Positions 52,779 through 61,533 are shown, numbered from the stretch's first letter. The stretch is 64,000 nucleotides of DNA from CAJQGY01 sp905478015 (GCA_943788365.1 CALSPZ010000001.1:62001-126000); one strand, 5' to 3'. The notes: generated by a model not told the origin, from the letters alone. Translations and numbers: made by a program.

Positions 52779-53615
52779 ATGCTAAATGAACTGACTAAAG
52801 ATTTTTTAGATGATTTTTCAGTTGAAGTCACCCCTAAAGTCTTCAAAAAAAATATTCACCTAATACAAAAACTACCTAATAAGACCCATATTTATATTAC
52901 CCATATTGATGGCCTCCAAACAAGTGAAATCATAAATACAGCAAAAAAAATAACTGATTTAGGTTTTATACCCGTCCCACATATAGCAGCAAGACAGATT
53001 GAAAATAAAAGGTCTTTAGAAAATTTACTTAAAGCTTACAAGAACGAATCAGGTGTATCTGAAGCTCTATTAATAGCCGGTAGCACCGATAAGATTTATG
53101 GAGATTTTGAATCATCAATTGACCTCATTCAAACCGGTTTATTTGATTCCTCTTTTAAATGTATTTATTTTGCAGGGCATCCTGAGGGCAATAGGGATAT
53201 TGAAGCATCTAGAATTAATCTCAAAGACTCATTGGGACTAAAAAGTAATTTTTCAGATATCACAGATGCTAAAGTTGTCTTAACAACCCAGTTTTGTTTT
53301 GATGAGCAAAAGATTCTAGATTGGGAAAATTTACTTATTAAAGATGGCATCAATTTACCAATCCATATTGGAGTTGCTGGCCCAACTAAATTAACTAACT
53401 TAATGAGATACTCTATAGATTGTGGAGTAGGGCCCTCAATCAAAATATTAGAAGATAATATTTCGGGAGTGGGCAAACTTCTAACAAATTACTCCCCTAA
53501 TATCTTTTTGAATGCACTTGCTTCTAAAATCTCGCTAAATAAAAATACGAATATACAGAAAGTTCATTTTTATCCCTTTGGAGGAATTAAAGAGCTTTTA
53601 AATTTATATAATTAA
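52779..53615 (+). CDS. methylenetetrahydrofolate reductase family protein (short, divergent)
   Basis: 278 residues with the TIM-barrel layout of the family: SVEVTPK at the start, PHIAAR near residue 69, IAGSTDKIYGDFESSIDLI near 104, YFAGHPEGNRDI near 129, LTTQFCFD near 166, and PIHIGVAGPT near 191. The usual N-terminal E. coli MetF opening (FFPP) is replaced by SVEVTP. It stands alone, not beside metH or metE, so it may serve a one-carbon catabolic role rather than methionine synthesis; that is inference. Confidence 0.75.
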   Translation: MLNELTKDFLDDFSVEVTPKVFKKNIHLIQKLPNKTHIYITHIDGLQTSEIINTAKKITDLGFIPVPHIAARQIENKRSLENLLKAYKNESGVSEALLIAGSTDKIYGDFESSIDLIQTGLFDSSFKCIYFAGHPEGNRDIEASRINLKDSLGLKSNFSDITDAKVVLTTQFCFDEQKILDWENLLIKDGINLPIHIGVAGPTKLTNLMRYSIDCGVGPSIKILEDNISGVGKLLTNYSPNIFLNALASKISLNKNTNIQKVHFYPFGGIKELLNLYN

Positions 53616-53702
53616 TTTATATTTTTGTATTAACTAACCATTTTAATTTCCATTTTCTAGTAGTAGTATTAAACAACTACATAAACTCGCGGGAGAGAAA
53701 AA

Positions 53703-54500
53703 ATGAATAAAAAATTATTTAAACTATTAACACTTTGCTCTGTATTTTTTGTTGTTAGCTGTGCTGATAACAAAGAAGTAGCAGAGGCTTCAGGTGATCA
53801 AGGACCAATCCATAGAGGTCCATATCACATTGAATTTTTAGAATGCAATGCTGGGCCTGACTATAGCATGGAGAATGCTCAAAAAATGCTTACTGACTGG
53901 AAGAACCTAGATCATTCAGAGGATTTAAGATGGGCTGGCGTTCATGCGCCAACAGGCGATAACCATAGATTTGATAATGGATGGTGGGAACTAGAATGGA
54001 CATCAGAAGAGGCTGCTAACAAAGCATGGTCAACAGAAAATGCTGAGTTCATGGCCTGGGCTCAAAAATATGAATCTGTTATGTCTTGTGATGGAGAAGG
54101 AAGATATCCATGGGAATTTTATTTACCAAGACCATCGGACTCCTTTGGGACCGTTGAAGCTGAAGATGGGTATTACGCATCTGCATATCTTGAGTGTAAT
54201 TTTAATGAAGGGTATGGTCCAAGTGATCTAAGGGCATCAGTAGTAGAATATAATTCATACCTTGATAATTCAAATGATGTTGGCCCTTATTATTTTGGAG
54301 TTTATTATCCAAAATATGAAGATGGAGCTGATTTTTTATGGATGAATGCCCATTCTACTTTTGATGGAATGCAGGCTGGAAATTCTGACTGGGAAAAAAA
54401 TGGAACTGCTATGCAAGCAAAATTTGATACGATTTCAAATTGCGCTTCTCCAGATCTTTACAATAGTTGGCAGCTATTGACAGTTGGAGCAGAGAGCTAG
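53703..54500 (+). CDS. lipoprotein with two copies of a Cys-paired domain
   Basis: 265 residues; lipobox VVSC (Cys20). Two related halves: residues 41-140 and about 157-260. Each begins with a strand ending L-E-C-N (Cys48, Cys165) and contains a second Cys 81 or 82 residues later (Cys129, Cys247), probably a disulfide. Aromatic-rich (Trp, Tyr), consistent with a DABB/EthD-like ferredoxin-type fold, but I cannot name a family. A GGGAGAG ribosome site lies before the ATG and an intrinsic terminator follows, so it is a single-gene unit and probably well expressed. Confidence 0.75.
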   Translation: MNKKLFKLLTLCSVFFVVSCADNKEVAEASGDQGPIHRGPYHIEFLECNAGPDYSMENAQKMLTDWKNLDHSEDLRWAGVHAPTGDNHRFDNGWWELEWTSEEAANKAWSTENAEFMAWAQKYESVMSCDGEGRYPWEFYLPRPSDSFGTVEAEDGYYASAYLECNFNEGYGPSDLRASVVEYNSYLDNSNDVGPYYFGVYYPKYEDGADFLWMNAHSTFDGMQAGNSDWEKNGTAMQAKFDTISNCASPDLYNSWQLLTVGAES

Positions 54501-54518
54501 TTTTAATTTATTATTTTT

Positions 54519-54545
54519 AAAAGGGGCCATGCGCCCCTTTTTTTG
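54519..54545 (+). terminator. intrinsic terminator after the duplicated-domain lipoprotein
   Basis: AAAAGGGGC, short loop, GCCCCTTTT followed by more T. Being largely symmetric, it could also serve the convergent gene that ends at 54546. Confidence 0.9.
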
Positions 54546-55445
54546 TTAAAAAAGTTCGTTAAGCATACATCTTGCTGAGCCACCGCCAAATCTTTCGATA
54601 GTTGCAAGATCACTATGAATAATTTTTTTATAATATTTAGAAAGCGTTAATTTTTGTTCATCTGAATAAGCATTAAAAGCTCTGGAAGACATAATAAGAA
54701 AATATTCACCATGAACGTTCTTTGCTTCAAGCGCATTTCCACAAAAATCTAAGATCTGATCCTTGCTAATTTCAAATACATCGTGATATTTACCAACTTT
54801 AGATCTAACCACTTCTCTATACTCAGGAAGTATGACATCTAAACAAATACCTATAACCTTTTGACCAACATACATAAAGACATCTGTGTGATAAATGGGT
54901 GATCCTTGGTGACTTGCTGTTTCAAAAAGAACAAGTTCATAATTATTATCTTCACACCATTTCTTTGTAAGCTCTTTATTTGTTCTTGGTGATAGGCCTG
55001 CATACACAGTTTTGTTAACCCTATCAAAGACCATACTGCTTGTTGCTTCAAGAAACATATTTTTTTCTTCATAAGATGAAAGGTCACCATTAAGAGCATA
55101 TTGTTCTTTTAAAAAACTTATCATTTCTGGAGTCTTTTCTAATCTTCTATTTTCAGCTTTCATACTAAAAAGCTGAAAAGTTGAATCATCAAATGTTATA
55201 AACCAATTTGGGAAAATATGATCAGGACAATTTTTGATGCCTTTCATTGAGGTAACTTTAAGATCATTCTTTTCTATTTCTGATTTTAAATTATTAAATT
55301 CTATAAGCGCATGTTCTTTTATTTCTTCAAGAGATAGGGAATCGTCATTTTTGCTTTGGTAATGATTTGAAGCTAGGGTTTGATCATTGCTATGAAAAAC
55401 TTCAGGTTCAATCATGAAAAGATGGTTCGTTGATTGATTTTTCAT
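54546..55445 (-). CDS. arginine-deiminase-related hydrolase (CtlX-like, citrulline utilisation)
   Basis: 299-residue amidinotransferase-superfamily protein. Opening MIEPEVFHSN is the family's Px-x-F-x-N start; Glu133 (FLEATSSMVFDR), His186 (YHTDVFMYVG) and Cys293 (GGGSARCMLNE) are the expected catalytic triad. CtlX-type proteins are annotated as citrulline hydrolases yielding ornithine. Divergent from an ornithine aminotransferase gene 41 bases away, which fits that role well. Arginine or a methylated arginine as substrate is also possible. Confidence 0.85.
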   Translation of the reverse strand: MKNQSTNHLFMIEPEVFHSNDQTLASNHYQSKNDDSLSLEEIKEHALIEFNNLKSEIEKNDLKVTSMKGIKNCPDHIFPNWFITFDDSTFQLFSMKAENRRLEKTPEMISFLKEQYALNGDLSSYEEKNMFLEATSSMVFDRVNKTVYAGLSPRTNKELTKKWCEDNNYELVLFETASHQGSPIYHTDVFMYVGQKVIGICLDVILPEYREVVRSKVGKYHDVFEISKDQILDFCGNALEAKNVHGEYFLIMSSRAFNAYSDEQKLTLSKYYKKIIHSDLATIERFGGGSARCMLNELF

Positions 55446-55474
55446 TTTTTTATACCCTCAAGATTATATGCGGT

Positions 55475-55480
55475 TAGAAT
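55475..55480 (+). promoter_or_regulatory. -10 element 6 bases before the ornithine aminotransferase start
   Basis: TAGAAT, then ACTATT, then ATG 55487. Lies in the 41-base divergent gap with the CtlX-like gene. No ribosome site: leaderless candidate. Confidence 0.45.
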
Positions 55481-55486
55481 ACTATT

Positions 55487-56740
55487 ATGAGTAAAGATTT
55501 ACAAAGCAATTATATTGAAAAAGAGGCAATACATGGTGCTCAAAACTATTCACCATTACCTGTAGTTCTTAAAAAGGGAGATGGTGTTTACTTATGGGAT
55601 GTAAATGATAAGAAATATTTGGATATGATGTCTGCATACTCTGCAGTTAGCCATGGCCACTCTCACCCAGAGCTTGTATCAACCTTAGTTAATCAATCAA
55701 AAAAGTTAGCAATTGCTTCTAGAGCATTCTATACAGAGCCCCTGGCTGACTATATAGAAAAACTATCAAATTTAAGCGGATTTACTTCAGTTCTTCCAAT
55801 GAATACTGGAGCAGAGGCTGTAGAAACTGCAATCAAAGCTGCTAGAAGATGGGGTTACTTTACAAAAGGCATAGAGGAAAATAAAGCTGAAATTATTGTA
55901 GCTGATGGAAACTTTCATGGCAGAACTACAACCATAGTAGGCTTCTCTTCAGAACCTGATTATAAAAAAGGTTTTGGTCCATTCTCAGGTGGATTTAAAA
56001 CAGCAGAATATTGTTCATCAAATTGCGAATGCTCCAAAGTTTGTGAAACATCAATTAATTCGATTGAATCATTAGTCACTGATAATACCTGCGCAGTTCT
56101 TGTTGAACCTATTCAGGGAGAAGGAGGCATTGTTACTCCTCGAGCGGGATGGTTAAAACAATTGCGAGAAGTGTGTACGCAAAATAATGTCTTATTGATT
56201 CTTGATGAAATTCAGTCTGGGCTTGGCAGAACTGGAAAGTTATTTGCATATGAGCATGAAAATATCCAACCTGATGGTTTAATCTTGGGCAAGGCTCTAG
56301 GCGGGGGTTTATTGCCAGTATCAGCATTTTTGAGCTCCAGAGAGATTATGGATCATTTTAATCCAGGCTCTCATGGATCTACCTTTGGAGGCAATCCTTT
56401 AGCAGCAGCAGTGGCATCAAAAGCTTTAGACCTTTTATATGATGACAACCTTATTGAAAATAGTAGAGTAATGGGAGATTATCTAGCCAATCAATTAAGA
56501 GCTATTGATACAAATATTATTAAAGAGGTAAGGGGGAAGGGTCTATGGATAGGAGTAGAGCTTCATAAAGATACTGTAAAAGCTAAACAGATTTGCTTGG
56601 ATCTTCTTGAAATAGGAATATTGGCAAAAGAAACTCATGAAACAGTTATTAGATTTGCCCCTCCATTAATTATCACAAAAGAGCAAATAGATTGGGCTTT
56701 AGAAAAAATTAGAACAACCTTTAAAACATATTCAAAATAA
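55487..56740 (+). CDS. rocD: ornithine aminotransferase
   Basis: PLP-dependent class III aminotransferase converting ornithine to glutamate semialdehyde. 417 residues. NTGAEAVETAIKAARRWGY near residue 107, LDEIQSGLGRTGK near 239, and the PLP lysine Lys269 in LGKALGGG; STFGGNPLAAAVA near 300. The ornithine rather than acetylornithine call rests on overall likeness to RocD and the adjacent CtlX-like gene. Followed after 4 bases by a small gene of unknown function. Confidence 0.9.
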   Translation: MSKDLQSNYIEKEAIHGAQNYSPLPVVLKKGDGVYLWDVNDKKYLDMMSAYSAVSHGHSHPELVSTLVNQSKKLAIASRAFYTEPLADYIEKLSNLSGFTSVLPMNTGAEAVETAIKAARRWGYFTKGIEENKAEIIVADGNFHGRTTTIVGFSSEPDYKKGFGPFSGGFKTAEYCSSNCECSKVCETSINSIESLVTDNTCAVLVEPIQGEGGIVTPRAGWLKQLREVCTQNNVLLILDEIQSGLGRTGKLFAYEHENIQPDGLILGKALGGGLLPVSAFLSSREIMDHFNPGSHGSTFGGNPLAAAVASKALDLLYDDNLIENSRVMGDYLANQLRAIDTNIIKEVRGKGLWIGVELHKDTVKAKQICLDLLEIGILAKETHETVIRFAPPLIITKEQIDWALEKIRTTFKTYSK

Positions 56741-56744
56741 AATT

Positions 56745-57194
56745 ATGCAATATCCATTTATACAAAAAGATGAAGAATTAAAAAAATATTTATTTAACCT
56801 TAAAGAGGTTTGTATTATTGAACATGAAGATAACTGGTTCAAAGAAAAATCTCATACAAAACTTTATCCAAACCTAGAAGATGCCAAAGCTAAGATAGGC
56901 AAACCTCATTATTGGATTTTAAATGCAGTAGATGAGTATGAAGAATCTGGCGGTCAAGAAGAGGCAATGATAGCTTTAGCAATTCTTGTTTTTAAATCAA
57001 ACTATTATTCACAAAAACTAGTTTCATCTGATGAAAATATGGATGCAAAAAAAGATTTAATCACATACTTGCATAACCTTGGTATTGAAACAGATAAGAT
57101 ATGTGAATGTATTTCTTCAATGGATGCTCCAGCATATGTCAGAGTAGAGCTTGATAAAGCAGAGTTAATCAAATTTGTTGAGCAATTTGTCTAA
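56745..57194 (+). CDS. hypothetical protein downstream of rocD
   Basis: 149 residues, soluble, acidic, mixed helix and strand, no recognisable motif. Contains a short Tyr/Trp segment (KPHYWILNAVDEYEE) and two Cys close together (CECISS). It begins 4 bases after rocD, and its 3' end overlaps the Ogt-type gene by 20 bases. Function unknown. Confidence 0.6.
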   Translation: MQYPFIQKDEELKKYLFNLKEVCIIEHEDNWFKEKSHTKLYPNLEDAKAKIGKPHYWILNAVDEYEESGGQEEAMIALAILVFKSNYYSQKLVSSDENMDAKKDLITYLHNLGIETDKICECISSMDAPAYVRVELDKAELIKFVEQFV

Positions 57195-57471
57195 ACCTAT
57201 TGGAACTGCATTCCAAAAGCTTGTTTGGGATGAGATTGACAAAATCCCATACGGAGAAGTCAGAACATATAAAGACATAGCAATCGCTATTGGCAATCCC
57301 AAGGCATCAAGAGCAGTCGCTAATGCATGTGGAAAGAACCCAACTCCAATTATAAGACCATGCCATAGAGTGATTTGTACTAATGGGGATATTGGAGGAT
57401 ATAGCGCCCCTGGAGGCGCTATTGAAAAGAAACGATTAATTGATTCTGAAAAAAATCAACCTTCTAGATAA
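57175..57471 (+). CDS. minimal O6-alkylguanine-DNA alkyltransferase (Ogt catalytic domain only)
   Basis: 98 residues; Ogt proteins usually have 150-180, so only the DNA-binding catalytic domain is present. Recognition helix segment YGEVRTYKDIA, Arg-finger region ASRAVANACGKNP, and active-site Cys63 in PCHRV. Because the Cys is present it is not an Atl protein, which has Trp there. TTG start inside the preceding gene is the earliest that fits. Overlaps the convergent metalloprotease gene by 16 bases. Confidence 0.87.
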   Translation: MLSNLSKPIGTAFQKLVWDEIDKIPYGEVRTYKDIAIAIGNPKASRAVANACGKNPTPIIRPCHRVICTNGDIGGYSAPGGAIEKKRLIDSEKNQPSR

Positions 57472-59930
57472 TTATCTATTTTCCATGAAAGGTATTTGTA
57501 ATGATCTTTCACCAATGCATTATTTGGAGAGTTTCGAGTAAAAACTCTTATTTTATTAACAGCACTAAATATCGCTGCCTTAGAAATATCATCATACTTC
57601 TCGCTCTCTAATGCACTTAATAGCTCATCTACATAGCTTGTTTGTAGATTCATTTTAAATGTTGAAGGAATCTCTCTTTGAACAAATATTCCATTATGAA
57701 GATCCGTTAAGACTTCATTAGGTAAGTAGGTATTTCCATACTGAGCGCTATCGAGCAATCTCATCATTACCGTTGGATGAAGAACATGCCTTAGAACAGT
57801 TCCCTGCATTCTTAGAACCATGCTGTGAAGTTGCGGATCACCATTGCCACTGCTTTGTGGGCTATATGCAGCTCTTTTTTCTCTTTGAAGAAGTTTTACA
57901 ATATTCTCATCAAATACAAAAGCATCATTTGAAAGAAGCTTGTTAACAATTAAATTCATTGTCTTTTTTTGATCATCATATGATACAGCTTCAAAAGGAG
58001 TCATCTCACTGTTTTGATTATTAACAACTCTATTTGAATAAACACCTCCAATAATTCTTGAAGCGCCCTCAATAAACCTACCTTTTTCACGATTGAGTGA
58101 ATAAAAAGCAGCTGTCATTTCTGTTGTTGTCCCATCTTCTTCTAAAAATATTGATGGAAGCTCTTTAATTTTTGCTTCTAATGTATCTATTCTTTGAGAG
58201 GCATAAGCCACAGGATCACTTGATAAATCATAGCGCTTAACTCTAGGATCAATATTTCTACCCGGAGAGCTCATTGCCTGTCCATCTGTTCCAAATTTAT
58301 TTCCATCAATAACAGATTGTGCAAGAAGCAATGATCTTTCTTCCTGACTAAGGTCAGGTGTATATCCAAATTGGATAGCCCATTTGTCATAAATACCTGC
58401 GCCATAAGGGAAGTAGTTTCCTTGACTCACTCCTTCAGGAGCTATATTTATAGGGTCATAATCCATAACTGATCCTATGTGATTTTTACCAGTTATAGAT
58501 GTGTCATGTATATCATCTGCATCATATAACCAACTTGCTTTGAAATTATGCCTAAGTCCTAAAGTATGTCCTACTTCATGCATGGTTAAAGAAACTATCC
58601 ATTGTTCTAACGGGTCATTGTCTTCGCTATAACCCCATATTTTTCTTAATCTGTACCCGCTCTTAATTGCTCCAAATTCCTGAACGATATCAGCTGCAAT
58701 CATTTCACCTGTTCTTGGGTTGGCAATGCTTGGACCATAACCGGAATAGGGCGCAGCTGGTGTAGATGCCCATCTAACAACATTGTATTCAACATCACCA
58801 GCATCCCATTCAGCATCATCTGGTTGTATCTTAGCAACCACAGCATTTTTAAATCCAGCTTTCTCGAAAGCTTCATTCCATGCCTCAATACCTTTGACTA
58901 CAAAAGGTCTAATTTCCACTGGAGTGGAGTTTTCTACCCAGTAAACAATAGGTTTTACAGGCTCAGATAATTCCGCTTCTGGATTTTTCTTTTCAAGCCT
59001 CCATCGGTTTATAACATCAACTGCTGTTACGTATTTATAACTTGAAAGATCAGTGATTTTAGAAGAAAAGTAACCAATTCTTTGATCTGCAACTCTAGGC
59101 TTAAAATTACTATCTGGCATCTCAACAAAAAGATGTCTTACCGATACATATGTATACCTTGGATCAGTAACAGCATCGATTGAAGCTGGTTTAGGTCTTG
59201 GATTATAAAAACTATATTTTGTATCTACAGTAGTATTTTTTGTATAGTTTTTAACTTTTTCAACATAGGTTTTACCTTTATCTAATTTACCTACATTTAA
59301 ATCATAATATTCCATATATTCTTTTGGAATATTTGGAGTTATTCCTGTGAGCATTTCAGATAAGAAAATACTGTCCGCACTTATGAGATATTTATCATCT
59401 TCTTTTATCTCAACCTCAAACTTCCCTACAAAAGCTTCAATAATATTTTTAATCTTAGATTGTGAAATCTTCTTTGTTTCATCGAAAGTAAACTTAGTAT
59501 TTTTCTTATACAAACCGAGCCCATCTTTAAATTCTCTAAACTCTAGAATTGAGCCATCTCCAATAGCTCCTCCACCTTGTCCTGCTGCTTGTGGACCGTT
59601 TAATATATAGGGGAAGTAAATAAATTCTTTATTTAGTTCAGACGATTCAAGAACTAAATAGTATTTATCAGTTTCTGCATTATGGAGAAGATTTAAAAAT
59701 CCACTAATTTCAGTAAGCTCTTCTTCCTCAATAAATTCCTCGACTGTTTCAGGCTTTTCTTTTTTTCCTTTCTTATCTTTTTTATCATCATCTTTAGCAA
59801 CATCCTCAACTTCAGTTGTCTTTGGGGTAGCCTTTGCTTCATCTGTACTTTTTGGTGTTTCTTCAGCAATTGAAGAAATGCTTGTAGATAGTACAAATGC
59901 TAAAACAAAATAAATGTATTTTTTATTCAT
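57456..59930 (-). CDS. secreted zinc-dependent metalloprotease (DUF4953/DUF5117 type)
   Basis: 824 residues. Signal peptide 1-22 (cleavage near SIAEE), then a highly charged Lys/Glu/Asp segment to about residue 75, a DUF5117-like N-terminal domain, and a metzincin-like catalytic region with zinc motif HEVGHTLGLRH (His451, Glu452, His455, His461). The C-terminal third is helical. Homologues are large exported peptidases in marine bacteria; substrate unknown. An AAGGAA ribosome site lies 6 bases before the ATG. Confidence 0.9.
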   Translation of the reverse strand: MNKKYIYFVLAFVLSTSISSIAEETPKSTDEAKATPKTTEVEDVAKDDDKKDKKGKKEKPETVEEFIEEEELTEISGFLNLLHNAETDKYYLVLESSELNKEFIYFPYILNGPQAAGQGGGAIGDGSILEFREFKDGLGLYKKNTKFTFDETKKISQSKIKNIIEAFVGKFEVEIKEDDKYLISADSIFLSEMLTGITPNIPKEYMEYYDLNVGKLDKGKTYVEKVKNYTKNTTVDTKYSFYNPRPKPASIDAVTDPRYTYVSVRHLFVEMPDSNFKPRVADQRIGYFSSKITDLSSYKYVTAVDVINRWRLEKKNPEAELSEPVKPIVYWVENSTPVEIRPFVVKGIEAWNEAFEKAGFKNAVVAKIQPDDAEWDAGDVEYNVVRWASTPAAPYSGYGPSIANPRTGEMIAADIVQEFGAIKSGYRLRKIWGYSEDNDPLEQWIVSLTMHEVGHTLGLRHNFKASWLYDADDIHDTSITGKNHIGSVMDYDPINIAPEGVSQGNYFPYGAGIYDKWAIQFGYTPDLSQEERSLLLAQSVIDGNKFGTDGQAMSSPGRNIDPRVKRYDLSSDPVAYASQRIDTLEAKIKELPSIFLEEDGTTTEMTAAFYSLNREKGRFIEGASRIIGGVYSNRVVNNQNSEMTPFEAVSYDDQKKTMNLIVNKLLSNDAFVFDENIVKLLQREKRAAYSPQSSGNGDPQLHSMVLRMQGTVLRHVLHPTVMMRLLDSAQYGNTYLPNEVLTDLHNGIFVQREIPSTFKMNLQTSYVDELLSALESEKYDDISKAAIFSAVNKIRVFTRNSPNNALVKDHYKYLSWKIDNYLEG

Positions 59931-59986
59931 AGTGATTTCCTTAAATTAATTCTGGGGTATCAATTCTATATTAAAAACTTAAATGT

Positions 59987-59992
59987 TAGAAT
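59987..59992 (+). promoter_or_regulatory. -10 element 6 bases before the SDR start
   Basis: TAGAAT, then TGTTTA, then ATG 59999. Same TAGAAT-N6-ATG geometry as rocD. No ribosome site. Confidence 0.5.
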
Positions 59993-59998
59993 TGTTTA

Positions 59999-60796
59999 AT
60001 GAAAAATACATACGCACTCATCACAGGAGCATCCTCAGGTATAGGCCTTGAAATTGCTTATAAATTAGCTGAAAAAGGATACGGGATTATACTTACGGCC
60101 CGAAGAGAAGAGAGATTAATAGCTTACACAAAAGAAATAAAAGAAAAATATAAAGTAAATGTAGATTTCGTAACAGGTGACCTTGCTCTACCTGAGACTC
60201 CTCAAAATATATATAATTTTTGTAAAGAAAAAGATTACAGCGTTGAGGTTTTAGTCAATAATGCTGGCTACGGTATACCCAGCCAATTTCATAAGACATC
60301 TATGGAAGATGAAGAAAAGAGCATCAGGGTGTTAAGCACATCAGTGATCGCTCTATCAAAAGCATTTATTCCTGACATGTTGGAGAAAAAATCTGGAAAA
60401 ATTATGATTATCTCCTCAGTCGCATCTTTTACTCCGCCATCAACAATTCAGGTTCTATATGGACCACTTAAAACATTTATGAATAGGTTTAGCGATGCTT
60501 TAAATGTAAATTATAAACACAAAGGCATATCATCTACTGCAGTTTGTCCTGGGTATGTGGTTACGGAGTTTCATTCATCAAGCGGCGTTCAAGATGCAAT
60601 GGATAAAGTTCCAGCTTTTATGAAGCTTAACGCCAAAGATGTTGCAGCTGAAGCTGTAGAAGCAACATTAAGCTCAAAATCCTATTGCATTCCAAGCAAA
60701 AGGTATAAATTCTTAGTTTTTTTAATCAAATATGCCTCTTTTTTAATGAAGCTTTTATCCAATACGCTCTCAGGTGGAAGATATTCTAAAAAATAA
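59999..60796 (+). CDS. short-chain dehydrogenase/reductase
   Basis: 265 residues, classical SDR, NAD(P)-dependent oxidoreductase of unknown substrate. Rossmann motif GASSGIG (about 10-16), LVNNAG near residue 86, catalytic Ser in ISSVAS near 139, and YxxxK in YGPLK near 156; CPGYVVTEF follows. The C-terminus has a hydrophobic stretch (residues 236-255) that may associate with membrane, as in some DltE/YqjQ-type SDRs. Stop is 2 bases from the convergent hydrolase gene. Confidence 0.9.
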   Translation: MKNTYALITGASSGIGLEIAYKLAEKGYGIILTARREERLIAYTKEIKEKYKVNVDFVTGDLALPETPQNIYNFCKEKDYSVEVLVNNAGYGIPSQFHKTSMEDEEKSIRVLSTSVIALSKAFIPDMLEKKSGKIMIISSVASFTPPSTIQVLYGPLKTFMNRFSDALNVNYKHKGISSTAVCPGYVVTEFHSSSGVQDAMDKVPAFMKLNAKDVAAEAVEATLSSKSYCIPSKRYKFLVFLIKYASFLMKLLSNTLSGGRYSKK

Positions 60797-60798
60797 AT

Positions 60799-61446
60799 TT
60801 AGCTAAGAGCAGAATCAGATACAAAGGGATTTGAAATTCTCTCTTGTCCAAAAGTTGAATTTGGCCCATGCCCGCAAACAAACTCAACGTCTTTTCCTAG
60901 TTTCCATAACTTTTGTGATATTGAATTAATAAGGTCCTGATGATTTCCTCTTGGCAAATCTGTTCTTCCAATTGAACCATTAAAAATAACATCACCAACG
61001 AGGGCGAGTTTTGATTTGGCATTATAAAAAACAACATGGCCAGGAGTATGTCCTGGTGTAAATATTACATCTAACTCTTGATTGCCTAAATAAACTTTGT
61101 CTCCATCATTCAACCATTTATCTGGAGTGCAATTTCTTGCAGAAATGCCAAACATCTCACCTTGGCTTTGAAGAGAATCTAGTAAAAACTTATCTTCTTT
61201 GTGAGGACCTTCAATTTTTATATTTAAAATTTCTGCTATTTCCATAGCTGCGCCCGCATGATCAGCATGTCCGTGCGTTAGAAATATTTTTTCAGGTATA
61301 AGGTTATTATCCATAGCAATGCTCAGTAACTTTTCTGTATCTCCACCAGGGTCAACAAATGCACATTTCATAGTTTCTGTACAAAATATTATTGGAGCAT
61401 TTTGAGCGAATGGCGTGACTGGATTAATAATTGCTTTTATTGACAT
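60799..61446 (-). CDS. metallo-beta-lactamase-fold hydrolase (glyoxalase II-like)
   Basis: 215 residues. Binuclear-metal motifs: THGHADHAG, GHTPGHVVFY, GDVIFNGSIGRTD and the terminal GHGPNST. The GloB-like short form (YcbL group) lacks the C-terminal substrate domain of true glyoxalase II, so the substrate is open: a glutathione thioester is possible. Confidence 0.87.
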   Translation of the reverse strand: MSIKAIINPVTPFAQNAPIIFCTETMKCAFVDPGGDTEKLLSIAMDNNLIPEKIFLTHGHADHAGAAMEIAEILNIKIEGPHKEDKFLLDSLQSQGEMFGISARNCTPDKWLNDGDKVYLGNQELDVIFTPGHTPGHVVFYNAKSKLALVGDVIFNGSIGRTDLPRGNHQDLINSISQKLWKLGKDVEFVCGHGPNSTFGQERISNPFVSDSALS

Positions 61447-61533
61447 AGAATAATTTTTTCTATTTATTATGCATTGAGTTTTTAAAAAAGATAATATTTT
61501 TATTATTTATTTATCCTAAAATATTCAATTTTA

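Noticed and set aside
52610..52846. Minus-strand reading frame of 78 codons across tRNA-Ser
   Set aside because: It is antisense to the tRNA and gives the well-known artefact peptide (RDSNPRYSYP); it also overlaps the start of the MTHFR-like gene.
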